A DNA stretch of 64,000 bases from Fragum whitleyi (lineage: Eukaryota > Mollusca > Bivalvia > Cardiida > Cardiidae). The translations under genes were made by a program, and so were the position numbers. Shown piece by piece: positions 34,206 to 45,736 of the stretch. The stretch lies in NCBI GenBank assembly GCA_948146395.1, contig OX411551.1, forward strand, positions 62,261,846-62,325,845. Direction: 5' to 3'. The notes beneath the pieces were generated by a model that searched no databases, was not told where the DNA came from, and worked only from the letters and a program-made list of their open reading frames with translations. Within the stretch, counting starts at the first letter, position 1; every line of letters begins with the position of its first letter.

Positions 34206-35780
34206 TTTTTATATAGTTATATAATTATGCATAAATTTCCCAGTGTAAATGACAGTAATTAAATAGTGTCGAGTTCTCTTGATTTTCTTCGATGCATTTT
34301 CCTCAAGTTGTAAAAGGAACTGATTTATTTTATGTAACGGGTCGCAAATAGATATTTATAAATAAAGGAAAGATTAAAATAGCGTTTTAGAAGATATGAA
34401 CTGTTTGGATTTTCAATGACCATCAGATTTAAGACTGCAAATTGACCCCGAAATCTCGTGCACTAATTAGACATTGATAGACAGTTCCCGTGCGTACATG
34501 TCAGCCCGGGGCCGTCCTAACGTGCGATATTATCACGGGTGTCATAACGCAATAAAACCTTAAACTGGCCACCAGTTATTAGTTATACAATTAAATACAC
34601 CTAATTTCTTCCGTAAACCAGTAAAATAATGTCAATATTAGTAATAAAACGTGCCATTATGCAATTTGTATATTTTGGCAGCATGTGAAACTAGAGAAAT
34701 ACAGTGTCATATTTTTTACAGGGGGTGGGGGCAAAAAGAATATAATACATCTTGAGAAGATAAGATAATTTTCTTAAATGTTTTTATTTTAATATCCTTT
34801 TTATTGGTTAGCATAATATTCAAATTTATGAAAGGTTATTAGTTTTTCCATCCATATTTTATAGAACAATACTTATTTAGTCCAGTTAATACGTACTTGT
34901 ATTATCATAATATGATCTACGTAGCGGGAGGGAAATAACTCCGTTGAATAAGTTTTATATTAAACGGGTAATAGTACACTAGTGGAATAATAATGCAAAT
35001 ACGCTAAGAACGTATAGCAACGTTATATTTTCGTTGTGAAAATGACGTCAAAATACACAAAATACTTCTGACGGTTAATAGTTCTTTTAACGATCAGAGA
35101 ATATCTTTATACAATGCAATACAATTTAGTACAAAGATACATATTGCAATATAATGCAATACTTAAAATGGTTATAAAATCAAAGCACTGACCGTGCTGA
35201 TGGTGAACGTCCCTGTTCGCATAGTAAGGCGACGGAGAATCTAAAAATCAACTTAATATATGCATTTTATGGAAATGTGGTCAATTGATAATACTAGGGC
35301 ATTCAAACCAATTAAATGTTCCTGCCAAGCAAATTAAAAGGCATCCAAGTTCCAACTCTTTAAAATGTTGATTGCAATATTTTTACATAATTTATGGAAA
35401 CAAACTCTGTGTATGAATTGGGAGATTTTCATTGTAATTATACATATTCTTTTTGTTAAGGGGTCCCCTGAGATAATTCTTTTGAGATTTGGATCACATC
35501 CATGCAAACTTTAGCTTCTACGAAAAAGGACCTCACCAAACAAACCACATGAAATTGACCTTCGCTCATAAAAGGCATAATTCGTATGTACTGTAATCAT
35601 ACTAATATTATGCGGACTGATACAGGGTTACCCAGGAATAATTCCGATAAATATATTTTAAGATATGGACGAAAGTGAGTTTATTAAGATAGTTGCCATG
35701 CCAACATTATTTACCAAACGTGATTTCAATTTAAAATTTAAAAAAAATTAAGCAGTCACTCAACTTTCAACCAGTAACGC
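34206..35780. other. non-genic stretch
   Basis: No exon or paired repeat was recognised. Composition is AT-rich. Confidence 0.5.
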
Positions 35781-36040
35781 TCACCCGTCACGCGAAAATG
35801 GACCATCTATAAACTTCGTAAAATGAATATTTGAAAAAAGATACTGCTACTAGAACAGGCCAACCAGGGGTTGCATTTAAAAAAATTCTTTCACTGGAAG
35901 GTAGATTGATTATCCTAGATTTAGAAATTAGTAATGTTCGAGAAGTTTCGATGTTAGTCAGTCTTCGCGAGCCACGCAGTCTGACAAGGGTCAGCTCTTT
36001 ACGAACTTCCCAGATTGTCCCTTTTCGCGTGACGGGTCAC
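35781..36040. mobile_element. about 260 bp inverted-repeat element
   Basis: TCACCCGTCACGCGAAAA at the left is mirrored by TTTTCGCGTGACGGGTCAC at the right. Related GTGACGGGTCGCAC ends occur near 44410 and GTGACCCGTCAC near 60332. No target duplication was assigned. Confidence 0.6.
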
Positions 36041-36133
36041 GTATTTTATGCATTGTGTGGATATCCTTGATTGCGTAATATCTGTCTGTAAAGCAGACAT
36101 ATAACTGTTAGAAATGTTACGTACAGGGTCATA

Positions 36134-36539
36134 TAGTTAGTAACATTGTGAAATTGACATTCTTCTTATTCAAAACCATTCCATATCGCTCACTCAGCGT
36201 TCCATTTAGTCATTCCAAACAGTCATTCATTCCGTTCGAAACGCTCTAAAATGACTAGAAATGATAAGATAAGCTGGAAAAATGACTTGATATATCTGAC
36301 ATAATTATATCTGGAAGCGTGTGATTGGTTCTTGAAGAAAAATGACTTTATTTATAGAACATGTACGCATATTTTATTTAAGGGGGAAATCATTAATTAA
36401 GTTCATTCTGAACAAAATTAGCCATATCGGATTACCTCTGTTTAATTTCACCCAAAACTCACTCATCGCTTTTATTTTATTTCATTTAAAAATCATTCCA
36501 AAATCATTCACCTTGTCAGTTTCACGATGTTGTTAACTG
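36134..36539 (-). mobile_element. CAGTTAAC MITE, near-complete copy
   Basis: TAGTTAGTAACATTGTGAAA (first base mutated) opens it and CACGATGTTGTTAACTG closes it. It is directly followed by the LINE fragment at 36570. Confidence 0.83.
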
Positions 36540-36569
36540 TTCATAATTTAACACTGCAGCATATTTGTC

Positions 36570-37525
36570 TTTGAACTGATATAAACACCAAGGGATATTT
36601 TTATCAACTGATGGAACATGGGATTGTCATATTAATCACTCTATGGGAAAGCATGTAACAGAATTAATATTATGCGCAACTTAAAGATCGTTTAGAGAGA
36701 AAATCTCTTCAGACTGTCTATTTTACTTTTATTTGCCCTATCATTGAATATGCAGATGTAGTATGGAATAATTGTACAAATCAGCTGAAAGACCAACTAA
36801 ATAAAATACAAAACGAATGCGCTAGAATAGTTACTGGTTGTATTAAGTTGGTATCTATTTCAGACCTTACTTTAGAATCCGGATGGGATTCTCTTGAAGA
36901 TAGGAGAAGAAAACATAAACTCTTATTGTATTTTAAAATGGTGAAAGGAATTAGCCCAGTCAATTTAAATTCTTTGGTACCAGAGAGCATTGGAGGCACA
37001 TCCTCTTACAGTCTACGTGGGTCACGAAATCATAGAATTCCTAAATGCAGAACAGAGCTTTATACAAAATATTTTCTGTCTTCAGATATAGAAGACTGGA
37101 ATGAGCTGCCAATCGAAATAAGGGATCAAGATTCTCTATATGTCTTTAAGAACTATCTGGAAATTAACAAGTCTATTCCTAATAAGTTGTACTTTATTGG
37201 AGAAAGGAAACTTCGGGTAATCCATACGCGAATCAGAAACAATTGCAGCTCTCTTAACCACCATTTGTTTATGAAAAATATTGTTGACTCACAACTTTGT
37301 GTTTGTGGTGGAATTGAGACGACGGATCATTACTTTTTTGAATGTGCTAATAATGACGTGTTAAGAAATATGCTCCAAAATGCGCTTTCGAGATTTGGTA
37401 ATGTCAATATCAATACACTACTGAGTGGAAACAACGACCTGTCATTTCAATTATGCACATATGGTTATACCAAAACCAATAGATATAACGCCAAGAATTC
37501 GGGTGATAGTATCGCTGCGTTATAA
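36570..37525 (+). mobile_element. LINE ORF2 C-terminal fragment
   Basis: The frame at 36848-37525 (225 residues) plus shifted upstream pieces from 36577 gives the typical end of a non-LTR reverse transcriptase. Seen in order are YADVVWNNCTNQLKDQLNKI, ARIVTGC, LEDRRRKHKLLLYFKMVKG, a WNELPIEIRD motif, FKNYLEIN, TRIRNNCSSLNHHLF and CVCGGIETTDHYFFEC. The CxC...H...C end is a zinc-knuckle-like feature of many LINEs. At least one frameshift and an internal stop near 36660-36680 make it dead. The same protein end, in two decayed copies, is on the minus strand at 40330-41825 and 47640-48930. Confidence 0.88.
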
Positions 37526-37659
37526 CAGAATTTAAGCTGAAAGCGGTAATAACAATATTGAGCCACATATTGACAGTGGCCGACCAAAACACCGTGAATA
37601 CAGCGTATACAGGTAGCAATCTGTATTTAGGACGTTTTGGTGGCCCTCATATGATATAT

Positions 37660-37809
37660 ATAATACGTACTTAGTGTATTATATGAAAAAAAAAATATCC
37701 AACGAGGTTGGGAGAATTGAAAATTGTCGAGGCTCTGCCGAGACAATTATCAATTCTCACAACCAAGTTAGATATTTTTTACATACGATACACTTAGTAC
37801 GTATTATAT
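37660..37809. mobile_element. palindromic MITE (GTACTTAGTG family), copy 2
   Basis: The arms ACGTACTTAGTGTAT, CCAACGAGGTTGGGAGAATTG and their complements fold the whole 150 bp. It matches the copy in ETS intron 5. Confidence 0.85.
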
Positions 37810-38234
37810 TTATCTTATAACCTCTTTTTGTCTGGTTTTCGTCGATGTCTCTAACTGAAATGCAAGTTTCTAAAAATAACCGCATTATATCTTTGTTCTA
37901 AAAATAACTCTGTGATATCATAAAAAATATCATATGGAATTTTATCACACAGATATTTGTATAGTTATAAGAAACCTTGATCAGCTCCTGACCCGAAATA
38001 CACAGATTTTGGGTAAAAAGTTAGTTTTAAAGGGTAATTCATCAGGTTAATTAGTAAAACATGACAGTTAAACAAATTATTGAATAACAGTTCAATGAAG
38101 AAAAATCAATCACTTTTAACAGTTCAAAGTTAGGATAGCCGATACCTTACGGTAAAATACAAGTACGTCTATACTAGTTGATTATTGCTTTCCCTTTAGT
38201 TTTTTTTAAGAAATTTAGAATTTTTTTAACTCGA

Positions 38235-38425
38235 GAGGTAAATCTTTCCGACTAGTTTTCTTTCACCAATGGGTTGATAATCGTAGACCAATGTGAGATA
38301 GCAGCTGGAGACTAGAAAAGGATGTGATGGTTTTGCTGGTAAAAGAAATACCGGCAATCCATTCAGATGCTCAAGCCGCTGCGATATAACTGAAAAAAAT
38401 GTTGAAAGCGGCGTAAAGCTTCATT
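38235..38425 (+). mobile_element. SINE body, head missing
   Basis: It matches the body of the SINE at 33354: TCACCAATGGGTTGATAA, GAGATAGCAGCTGGAGACTA, CAAGCCGCTGCGATATAACT and an end GAAAGCGGCGTAAA. The tRNA head is lost. Confidence 0.8.
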
Positions 38426-38506
38426 GATTGAATCAATCAATTGTCGAGAGGAAGAGAACGAAAATACTGACAAAAATTTATGAAAAAAATGCTTAAAACA
38501 GTCCTA

Positions 38507-39059
38507 CAGTTAACAACGTCATGAAACTGACAAGATGAATTATATTGGAATGAGTATGATGAGTGAGTTTTGAGTGAAATTAAAGGGAGGTTAACCGATA
38601 TGTTTATTTCCTCCCTTTAATAAAATATGCATTAAGTTATATAAGTAGATTTCTATTTCTTCAAGAACCAATAAGACACTTATGATAATTTCAATCGTGC
38701 TGTGAAATCGCGTTTTTTCTAGCTTTTTTATTTGGTTGTTTATCTTGTCTATTTTAGTAATTTTTGAAGCATTTTTGAATGGTTTGAGTTAGTGTATGAA
38801 ATAAATGAATGAGTGGGTGATTTAGAATGTTTTTTAAAGGGGACCGCACTGGAAATAAGATATATCCTATCTCTTTTTTGCGTTATCCCAGGTTTGGATG
38901 TGGCAGACATGGTATGAAAAACGCACTGTGATATATTCATTTTTATATGAGTTTTCTTAATATTTTTAACATGTACTGTCATTTCCTATTTTACCTGAAT
39001 AAAATCTATCTATCTATCTTTGATTGAGATGAATGTCATTTTCACGATGTTACTAGCTG
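38507..39059 (+). mobile_element. CAGTTAAC MITE carrying an insertion
   Basis: TA|CAGTTAACAACGTCATGAAA opens it and CACGATGTTACTAGCTG closes it. At 553 bp it is longer than its relatives because of the LINE tail at 38836-39021. The duplicate at 45737-46121 lacks that tail. Confidence 0.87.
38836..39021 (+). mobile_element. 5'-truncated LINE tail with (TATC)n
   Basis: It begins near GGGACCGCACTGGAAATAAG and ends TGAATAAAATC followed by TATC repeats. It breaks the MITE sequence GTTTTT|GATTGAG that is continuous in copy B. Truncated 5' end and simple-repeat tail are typical of target-primed LINE insertion. Confidence 0.82.
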
Positions 39060-39167
39060 TTTTTGTTTTTTTCGTATTCTGACTGGGGATGACGCTTCTA
39101 TGGATTACATGTACAACTTCCCAAACGGTTCTTATTCGGTATGACAGGTTGCATATCTAAGTATAAA

Positions 39168-39460
39168 CAAGAGCACCGCCTACGGGTGCCTACGCTCGGC
39201 TGTTGAGTGCTGGATGGCGGGAAAAAATCTAAGTCGAAAAAGGGACATAATTTGTTCAACATGCATCTAGAGTTACCCCCCTTGATAGTATAGGTTGGTC
39301 TTTTGATGGTGAACACGTGTTCCAAGTTTCAAGTAAGTGCTTTCAGTAGAACCAGAGATATCACAAAATGTCAAAGTTTTCGCACGACGACAACGACAAC
39401 GACGACGACACACAGGCTATAGCAATACCTCGGGTTTTCTCCGAAAACAGCCGAGCTAAA
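39168..39460 (+). mobile_element. about 293 bp inserted element, copy A only
   Basis: It starts CAAGAGCACCGCCTACGGG. Its end holds a (GAC)n-like run, GCAATACCTCGG, a small hairpin (GGTTTTCTCCGAAAAC) and GAGCTAAA. Copy B reads straight across this site (AGTATAAAATATAAATGAGC near 46640). A terminal hairpin before CTAA and no clear duplication would suit a Helitron-like element, but the 5' end does not show the usual TC. Confidence 0.7.
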
Positions 39461-40329
39461 TATAAACGAGCAATTTTTTTTCTCTTAGTAATACAATTTT
39501 ATCCGAATCTTGTGCACGCCCTGAGAAAAAAAGACTGTGTTTTATACAAATTACCATCGATTGAGAACCAAATACTGCGGATACAGTTTAAAATAGTTAA
39601 AATGAGCCTATGCGTGACATTTCCAACAATTTCACATGTGCGCGTGGTACAAAAGTTGAGCATCAAAGACAACGACACAACGCGATAAGAATGTATGCTG
39701 ATTGCCAGAAGAGGGATTAAGACTCAACCTATATATATATAGCGCATAGTGAAGTCTTTGGTCAGACTGTGCGGCTGCACAGGCTGGCCAGAGGCTTTGC
39801 ATTGCGAAGACGTGAATTGTTGGAAATATCACGCACAGGTTTAAAAATAGTTTGAATAAGGTTAATGTATGATATTGCAAACCAAGAAAGGCCACTGCCG
39901 ACATTAAAGCATAACATCCCCCATCCCCATGTACACATAAAGCTCGTTAATACCGTGACACTTTGTATTAACAATGATTTTTTGATGGCGAGCCCTATTG
40001 CTTTAATGTTGCATCGAATACCCAAACTGCCACAATATGCAGGCTGTCTGATTAATAGAACCATTCTATGAAAGTCCCAAGAAAATCTATCCAAAAATGT
40101 ATAAGTCATGTTGCCCCAAACCCCCTTTTCTATGATGCAGAATAATATCTCCAAACGGCTGTAATATGCGCAAGATCAAATATTGAGAAAAATAGCATTT
40201 TGAAGGTTTCATTCATGTTTACTGAAATCCTTTCGTAAATTAAAAAGTCAACAATATTATATACATATTAATTTAACACAAATAAATGTAGATCAAGCAA
40301 AAAGGATGAGAACGAAAGCAGTTAAAATA

Positions 40330-41825
40330 CTAACGTTAATATTGATGTTATACTTTATATTATTTTTTACTAGGAAATACATATCCAAACCGCTTTTTGT
40401 CTTTAATATATCGTTTTAATTCCGTCGTCTTTATATGGCAGACTTTCTTTACCATATAATAAAGTGCGTGTATTAATATCAATGTAACCAGTGTTTGTTA
40501 GTGAGTTAAGAAGTTTGATTTTGATATCAACATAATTTGAACATTCAAGAAGTAAATACTTGCTCGTCTCAATCCGTCTACAAGTAAAAGAGAAGATGCC
40601 ACAATGTTTTTACTGAACAGATGGTGATTGAGAGAGCTTCAATTATTTCTGATTCTAGTATTTTTAACAGGAAGCATCCTTTCTCCTACATTTAAAAAAA
40701 TCGTAAAATGACACTCATTCCAATCAAAATCAACTCGATCAAAAACGCTCCAAAATCGTTAGAAAACATTTCGAAATAGTTAAAGGCGATCAACATTTAA
40801 TTCGAATCTATCAATTATTTCTATGTTTTTAATGGTTGGTGTAGATTTTAAAGTGTATGATTGGTCCACGAAGACACACAAACAATAAAAGTGCGTATAT
40901 TTTATTAAAGGAAGGTAATTGATATATCTAAATTTGCTCATCGTGAATAAAATTAGCGATAAAGGATTACCTCCCTTTCATTTCACTCATTCAAGTTCAT
41001 TCCAAAATCATTCCAAATCATTCATCTTATTAATTTCACAATGTTGTTAACTGTACAATCGCTCCACATTCTCATTCAAGTTCATTCCAAAATCATTCCA
41101 AATCATTCATCTTATTAATTTCACAATGTTGTTTACTGTACAAAGTACAACCTGTAAGAAACGGGTTTGCTAAATAGGATTTAGCTTTATTTCAATTGAT
41201 AATTTATTCCACTCATCATTGACTGAAGATTGAAAAGATCTTTTGTAGAGCTTAGTTCTACATTTTGGCATTCTATGATTTTGGGATTTGCGTAATATGT
41301 ATGCGAATGTGCTTTCTATTCTTTGATGCATTAATGAGTTTATTGTAGTTGGACAGAGACATTTCACTATTTTGAAATAGAATTGATATGTGTTTTCGTC
41401 TTCTTTCTTGAAGTGACTCCCAACCCGACTCTACAGATAGATTGGCAAGCGATACTAATTTTGAGCAGCCCGTTACGATTCTTGCAGCTTCGTATTTGAT
41501 TTTACCGAGTTGATCCTTCAGTTGTGGTGTACAATTATCCCTAATACCGTCCGCGTGTACGATAATTTGGCAGATAAAAGGAAATTTCATCATTTGTAGT
41601 GCTCTTCTAATTATTACAGAACGCATCATGTTGATTCTACCCCAAGTTCTCGCTAACGATTTCATATGGTTTTCCAAATTACCGTCTTCAGAAATAGATA
41701 CACCTATATGTTTGTAGTTTTGTACAGTCAGAGTTAAAGTATTGGACATGAAAATGTTTGGATGAATGGACTTCTTTTGATTTCTTGTGATAATCATAGA
41801 TTCGGATTCGGAGTTGTTTGCTTAA
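40330..41825 (-). mobile_element. decayed LINE ORF2 end with nested MITE
   Basis: Minus-strand frames at 41797-41170 give YKHIGVSISEDGNLENHMKS, RTWGRINMMRSV, LKDQLGKIKYEAARIVTGC and RRRKHISILF. These parallel the LINE at 36570. After the nested MITE (40689-41138) the frame resumes as GERMLPVKNTRIRN down to about 40330. Multiple stops and frameshifts make it dead. Confidence 0.82.
40689..41138 (-). mobile_element. CAGTTAAC MITE nested in the LINE, with duplicated end
   Basis: It lies between two TA dinucleotides inside the LINE codons for Phe-(Val/Ile)-Gly-Glu-Arg. The right terminal block of about 80 bp is present twice in tandem (ending at 41053 and at 41138). Confidence 0.85.
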
Positions 41826-42734
41826 AAGAATTATTTCAACACTAACGTCCCATTTACATGACACATCATCAAGTTAAAAGAACTAATAGATATGAGAGAA
41901 GCTCGCCCAAGTAGCATTTTCGCCAAAACCTATTCATATTCAATGATACATTTTGAAAAAAATATTTTTTTACACCATATACGACCAGTTTTGATTAGTC
42001 CGACGGCCCTTAGCACCAATGTCAGTAGTTTCAGCGAATTAATAAATATTTATCTATATTTCACCATGTTGGACGGTTGGTGGCAGACTCCAAGTCCTAT
42101 AGCATCCAAATTTAAGCCCCGAACAGGATTTTATAAAAGGAACTACGCGAACACGCCCCCTTTGACAAATCGTTTTTGGTTCGGTTGAATTCAGACGACT
42201 AGTTTCAGAGAAGTAGCTTTTTTATTTCCTACTATCATTGGCCCATGTTTGGCGACCAGACAGTCAATAAGAAGTACAGTTTTCACTTGTGAATATTAAA
42301 AGATAAGATTTGAGAGAGTGTGTCCCAAGGATCATTTCCATGCAATTTGGTTACATTCTACACAGTTCCTTCACGAAAAAAAGGGATATTTTAAGACAAA
42401 ATACGGACAAATGGACTGATTGAAACATGAAGGACATCAGGCAACGACAGTAATAGCACTGGCCGCCACTGGAAATTTGCTGAGCTCCGAAATAAAGTTT
42501 TGTCTTTATTTCTTAGCTCTTCTTTCTTCGCCGAGTCCATTTGATTTATGTTCAACTGAAACAATTCGAATGCAAATTTACCAAGTATCGTAACTCTATA
42601 TAGAATCTTATATATTAAACAGACCATACCTTGCTTCGAATATAAATATAAGCGTAGCTAATAAACAAGGAAGTGTCTTTATACATGTACATAATTGGGT
42701 TTATTTTAATTAAAAAAAAATACATGCACAACTA

Positions 42735-43243
42735 GTAACACAGCGCACACAGCGCTCCAATCATCCATTCCAGTGCGTGCATTAATATCAATGTCACCAG
42801 TGTTTGTTAGTGAGTTAAGAAGTTTGATTTTGATATCAACATAATTTGAACATTCAAGAAGTAAATACTTGCTCGTCTCAATCCGTCTACAAGTAAAAGA
42901 GAAGATGCCACAATGTTTTTACTGAACAGATGGTGATTGAGAGAGCTTCAATTATTTCTGATTCTAGTATTTTTAACAGGAAGCATCCTTTCTCCTACAT
43001 TTAAAAAAATCGTAAAATGACACTCATTCCAATCAAAATCATCTCGATCAAAAACGCTCCAAAATCGTTAGAAAACATTTCGAAATTGTTAAAGGCGATC
43101 AACATTTAATTCGAATCTATCAATTATTTCTATGTTTTTAATGGTTGGTGTAGATTTTCAAGTGTATGATTGGTCCACGAAGACACACAAACAATAAAAG
43201 TGCGTATATTTTATTAAAGGAAGGTAATTAATATCTCTAAATT
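42735..43243 (-). repeat. partial third copy of the LINE plus MITE junction
   Basis: 42769-43243 is almost identical to 40470-40930. It holds the LINE 3' part, the junction CTCCTACATTTAAAAAAATC and the first half of the MITE. It stops abruptly at 43243. A scrap of MITE (AGCGCTCCAATCATCC) precedes it. Confidence 0.85.
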
Positions 43244-45420
43244 TGTTCTCCGCTTATATTACGGGTAGACAATATTACTTTTTTTGTTGACTTATATGTC
43301 TTTACGTCGTCTACTACAGACAATCGTCTTATCGTATATTTAGGCAACTCAAATTCTACTGAGTTAAGGCATACTTCCGCCGATCTAAATGCCGTTGCGG
43401 GGGCTGTGAGGGATATTAATTCGCACGACGCGTGGTCTACGTTTCGCATCTTTTTGTTATTTACATTTCGGTTTGTTTTCTTCTTTCTTTTATTGCATAG
43501 GTAACGGAAAACGATCCCATTCGCAAAAAAGTCTCCTGCCCTGGATATTGAAGAGCAATACCTTCCGAGATGGTAAACGCAAAAGGGAAATAGTCAGTGC
43601 CTTTCTTGGGAGGTTTTGCGCTTTACCGGGCTCGGAGACCAAACGACGTCAAATACCGTACGTGATGTACAGAGTTACGACATAGATTCTCCCGACAACT
43701 TCAAACACTAAAGAGCCATTTTTGGACATGCATACATTGTCTACATCTAGAATTTCGATGTATTTTCCATAGCATTAGACCTGCCTATAGCGGTCCCGCA
43801 GATAGCGGATTTCTAAACAATCGTTCAACCCAATTTTAAAATATTTAGGTCACGAGCGCTTTGCCTATTACCCCTATATTTTTTGACAATCTCTAGGTCT
43901 TTCATTTATTTTTTCACTCCCAAATGCTGACCAGAAATATTCGTTTTCCCATTAATGATTTGTGGTGTTTTTAAACAAGCTTCGTGAAGAAAAAACACAA
44001 GCAAAACAGTGTCTTGCAATTCATATTTTATCGAATACACTACATTTAGATAAAGAATTGTAGGCCTACGTTTTGAGACATAGAGTTTCAATGATATCAT
44101 TAACCTTGAAGCCGCAGCTGTATTTGCGAGATTTCATTTGTTCCTTATCAAAATAGTTGTTTGGTGCTATTTGTGGATATGTACATTTAAGTTACTAATC
44201 TTTCTCGAATTCTCATTAGCACATTCTTAAACAGCTCATGCGGATTAAAGAGGGTTGGATGCCCCTGATTATTATGTTGACCCGCCTTCAAAAAGGAACG
44301 AGCTGGGTATTGCGTAAAATACTTTTGAAAATGCGACCTCTGGTTGACCGGTACTGGACTCGATCTGTTTTTTTTTTTTCAAATTCTTTTTCAGTGCTCC
44401 TTTTTTGCGTGACGGGTCGCACATATCTCATAAACAAAATAAACCTAAGGTGTTAATGTCATTTTTCCATTCGTATTTTGAACCATAAACATAGGCTTAA
44501 CAAAAAGAAGCAAAAAAAAAAACATAGTAATTCCTATAAAGTTTGCGTTAAAATTGAAACTTGCCGATCTTGGGTCGAAACTTTTTTACATTTATCACAT
44601 GTTAACATGGATAATTTCTTTTCGTTACGTTTTATATTCACCACAATGCCACCAGAAACGTCAACCTCCAGTGCTTTCAGCGCCTTGATTTAAGAAATGG
44701 AGATTTTTCTCTCGAGATGTATAGTGGAAGCATATTGACCTAAACCTGGCCTTTGTGATTTAAACAAATTAAATACCGGTCGTTTTTCTTCGACAAAACA
44801 CGGCTTACCCGCGGATTTCAATCGTAAAATCGCGTAGCACGTGCTACTAGCTCTGTTTACCCGTTATCGCACATGCTTTTCATTGTAACGGCGATATTTG
44901 GTCACCCTTATGATCTAATGAATCAATACATAAATCCAGTCTCCTATTTAATTATCTATAGATGTGGGTAAGAAAAATACAAATTTTCAAATTTCTTCAA
45001 ATGCAATTTATGTTTTTTGAATTGAATAAAATGAAATCCTATCTTTCAGTCTCACACAATTAAGAACGGTTGTTTTTGAAATCGAATCGTCTGCTCCATC
45101 ACAAGGCGCCCTGTATATAGGTAAACTACTACAGTTGTACAATTTATAGTGAGGCGTCAAAGATCAATTTTACATTGAAAATGATAGGCAATAACGGTTT
45201 CTCGATACTCACATAAACTTGCGGAACTATAAGTCCACGCATACCAATAATTTGTACAGTACAGTAATTTGTACAGTAAAACGGAATGTCCATGCTTGAT
45301 CGTCACATGCCGAAGTAACATCGGAATTGTATTCATGGGCCAAATTATTTATTCTGCACACAGGCACTTTGATTCAGGATCTTATAACAACTTAAAGTAT
45401 ATCACTATAATAAATAATCC
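43244..45420. other. stretch without a recognised gene
   Basis: A minus-strand frame at 43449-43237 (70 residues, starting MRNVDHASCELISLTAPATA) has a more protein-like composition than its surroundings. It matches no family I know and is too short to call. A partial GTGACGGGTCGC terminus is near 44410. The rest looks non-genic. Confidence 0.4.
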
Positions 45421-45421
45421 A

Positions 45422-45572
45422 CAAGGTAGTGCAGCCGCCATGTTTAAGAGAACGGGTGTTTTTACAAGCACCTTTGGCTTCCGTCACAGAACTACTACTC
45501 GTGAGAATCGAGAACCAAATTGCTTGTTAAAAACATCCGTTCCCTTAGAAAATGGCGACTGCACTACCTTGT
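45422..45572. mobile_element. palindromic MITE with AAGGTAGTGCAG ends
   Basis: CAAGGTAGTGCAGCCGCCAT and its complement at the right end, followed by GAACGG and TTTTTACAAGC blocks, pair over about 55 bp per arm. No other copy was seen in the window. Confidence 0.75.
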
Positions 45573-45736
45573 GTATTAATTATCATAGTGATAATTTTAA
45601 GTTTTTATAAAATCCTGAATGAAAGGGCCTGTGATTCTGCATAAAGGTCAGGTTCAAGTTAATATGCCCTCGCTATAGAGAACGAAAATACTGACAAATC
45701 TATATGAAAAAAAGAAACATGCTTAAGACAGTCCTA

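Larger units (their letters stand above)
38449..42727 (+). repeat. segmental duplication, copy A
   Basis: It is collinear with 45679-50466. Shared landmarks in order are a MITE, CTGACTGGGGATGACGCTTC, ACGCCCTGAGAAAA, GGCTGCACAGGCTGGCCAGA-like, the minus-strand LINE with its nested MITE, GAGAAGCTCGCCCAAGTA, GACGACTAGTTTCAGAGAA and TACATGTACAT(A/T)ATTGGG. Copies differ by substitutions (roughly one in ten by eye) and by clean insertions. Confidence 0.88.

Noticed and set aside
36848..37525. 225-residue open frame as a host gene
   Set aside because: Its motifs and two further decayed copies in the window identify it as the end of a LINE ORF2, with a frameshift upstream.
39762..40154. 130-residue minus-strand frame as a gene
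   Set aside because: The same region in duplication copy B is broken by stops and small gaps, and no domain is recognisable.
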